From Limosilactobacillus frumenti DSM 13145 (GTDB taxonomy: Bacteria > Bacillota > Bacilli > Lactobacillales > Lactobacillaceae): 64,000 bases of DNA. Positions 63,884-64,000 of this stretch are shown here, piece by piece. The notes beneath the pieces are model-generated. The model was not told where the DNA came from, made no database searches, and saw only the letters and a list, made by a program, of their open reading frames with translations. Positions within the stretch are counted from its first letter, which is position 1; each line of letters starts with the position of its first letter. The position numbers and the translations under genes are program-made. The stretch covers positions 372,001 through 436,000 of the forward strand of contig NZ_AZER01000016.1 of the NCBI RefSeq assembly GCF_001436045.1, in the 5' to 3' direction.

Positions 63884-64000
63884 GTGTTACATCACCGTCA
63901 ATTAACTCAACGTCAAGTGCTCATGGGAAGTTTCTGCATCCCAGTTATCATCATGGGTGTGTACTTTGCTTGTCGCGGAATGGCACCGTTCGGATCAAGC
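63884..64000 (+). CDS. YfhO family membrane protein, N-terminal fragment (runs off window)
   Basis: Starts at GTG 63884 with AGGAGG at ideal spacing; a TATAAT lies at 63847..63852. The 39 visible residues include one membrane helix (FCIPVIIMGVYFACRGMAPFGSS) ending in the PFG-S pattern at the beginning of YfhO-type polytopic proteins. Assignment is tentative because only the start is visible. Confidence 0.6.
   Translation, partial: MLHHRQLTQRQVLMGSFCIPVIIMGVYFACRGMAPFGSS

Overview
The window is a stretch of a Lactobacillaceae chromosome. Gene content, gene order and codon style suggest a heterofermentative lactobacillus such as Limosilactobacillus, but the genus is an inference. It is split by one complete-looking siphovirus-type prophage of about 41.2 kb (5925..47101).

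Left flank (1..5924, minus strand): a housekeeping run with pepP-like peptidase, 2H phosphoesterase, Asp23/Gls24 protein, nusB, folD, xseA, xseB and the start of ispA. Right flank (47088..64000, mostly minus strand): rplU-prp-rpmA with an L21 leader, a TetR regulator, tRNA-Arg(TCT), a two-gene locus of unknown function, an aminotransferase, gltX, glnA, miaA, a rhodanese-like protein, glcK, yqgQ, a rhomboid protease, a 5-formyl-THF cyclo-ligase, rpmG, a class B PBP, and the start of a YfhO-like membrane protein.

Prophage: the integrase used the last codons of rpmA as attB. A 14-bp direct repeat (TTATTCGGCAACTG) marks both ends. rpmA keeps its stop codon, but its original terminator now lies 41 kb away beside the pepP-like gene. 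From the integrase leftward the order is: integrase; a plus-strand lysogeny cassette (cI-type repressor, ImmA-like peptidase, two zinc-ribbon membrane proteins, small proteins); a divergent control region; then a long leftward lytic operon. That operon holds Cro-like, antirepressor and small regulators; Gam; a Sak-type annealing protein; an HNH nuclease; a DnaD-like protein and a DnaC-like loader; small proteins and RusA; ArpU; a non-coding structured region; a ParB/methyltransferase; terminases, portal, capsid, tail and baseplate; an FRG-domain moron; holin and endolysin; and a separately promoted HTH gene pair at the end.

Most unusual: (1) a non-coding stretch (31840..32357) that folds by eye into seven consecutive stem-closed units with linkers of 2-5 nt, two of which are tRNA-like, followed by helically phased CGGACA repeats; (2) a group I intron/ribozyme core on the plus strand at 40557..40760, antisense to the surrounding operon; (3) two short plus-strand promoter-terminator units inside the leftward operon; (4) two small plus-strand genes whose Shine-Dalgarno sequences are sealed in near-identical 8-bp hairpins; (5) a ParB/methyltransferase gene interrupted at a G7 tract. 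All structures were found by eye, without folding software or database searches.
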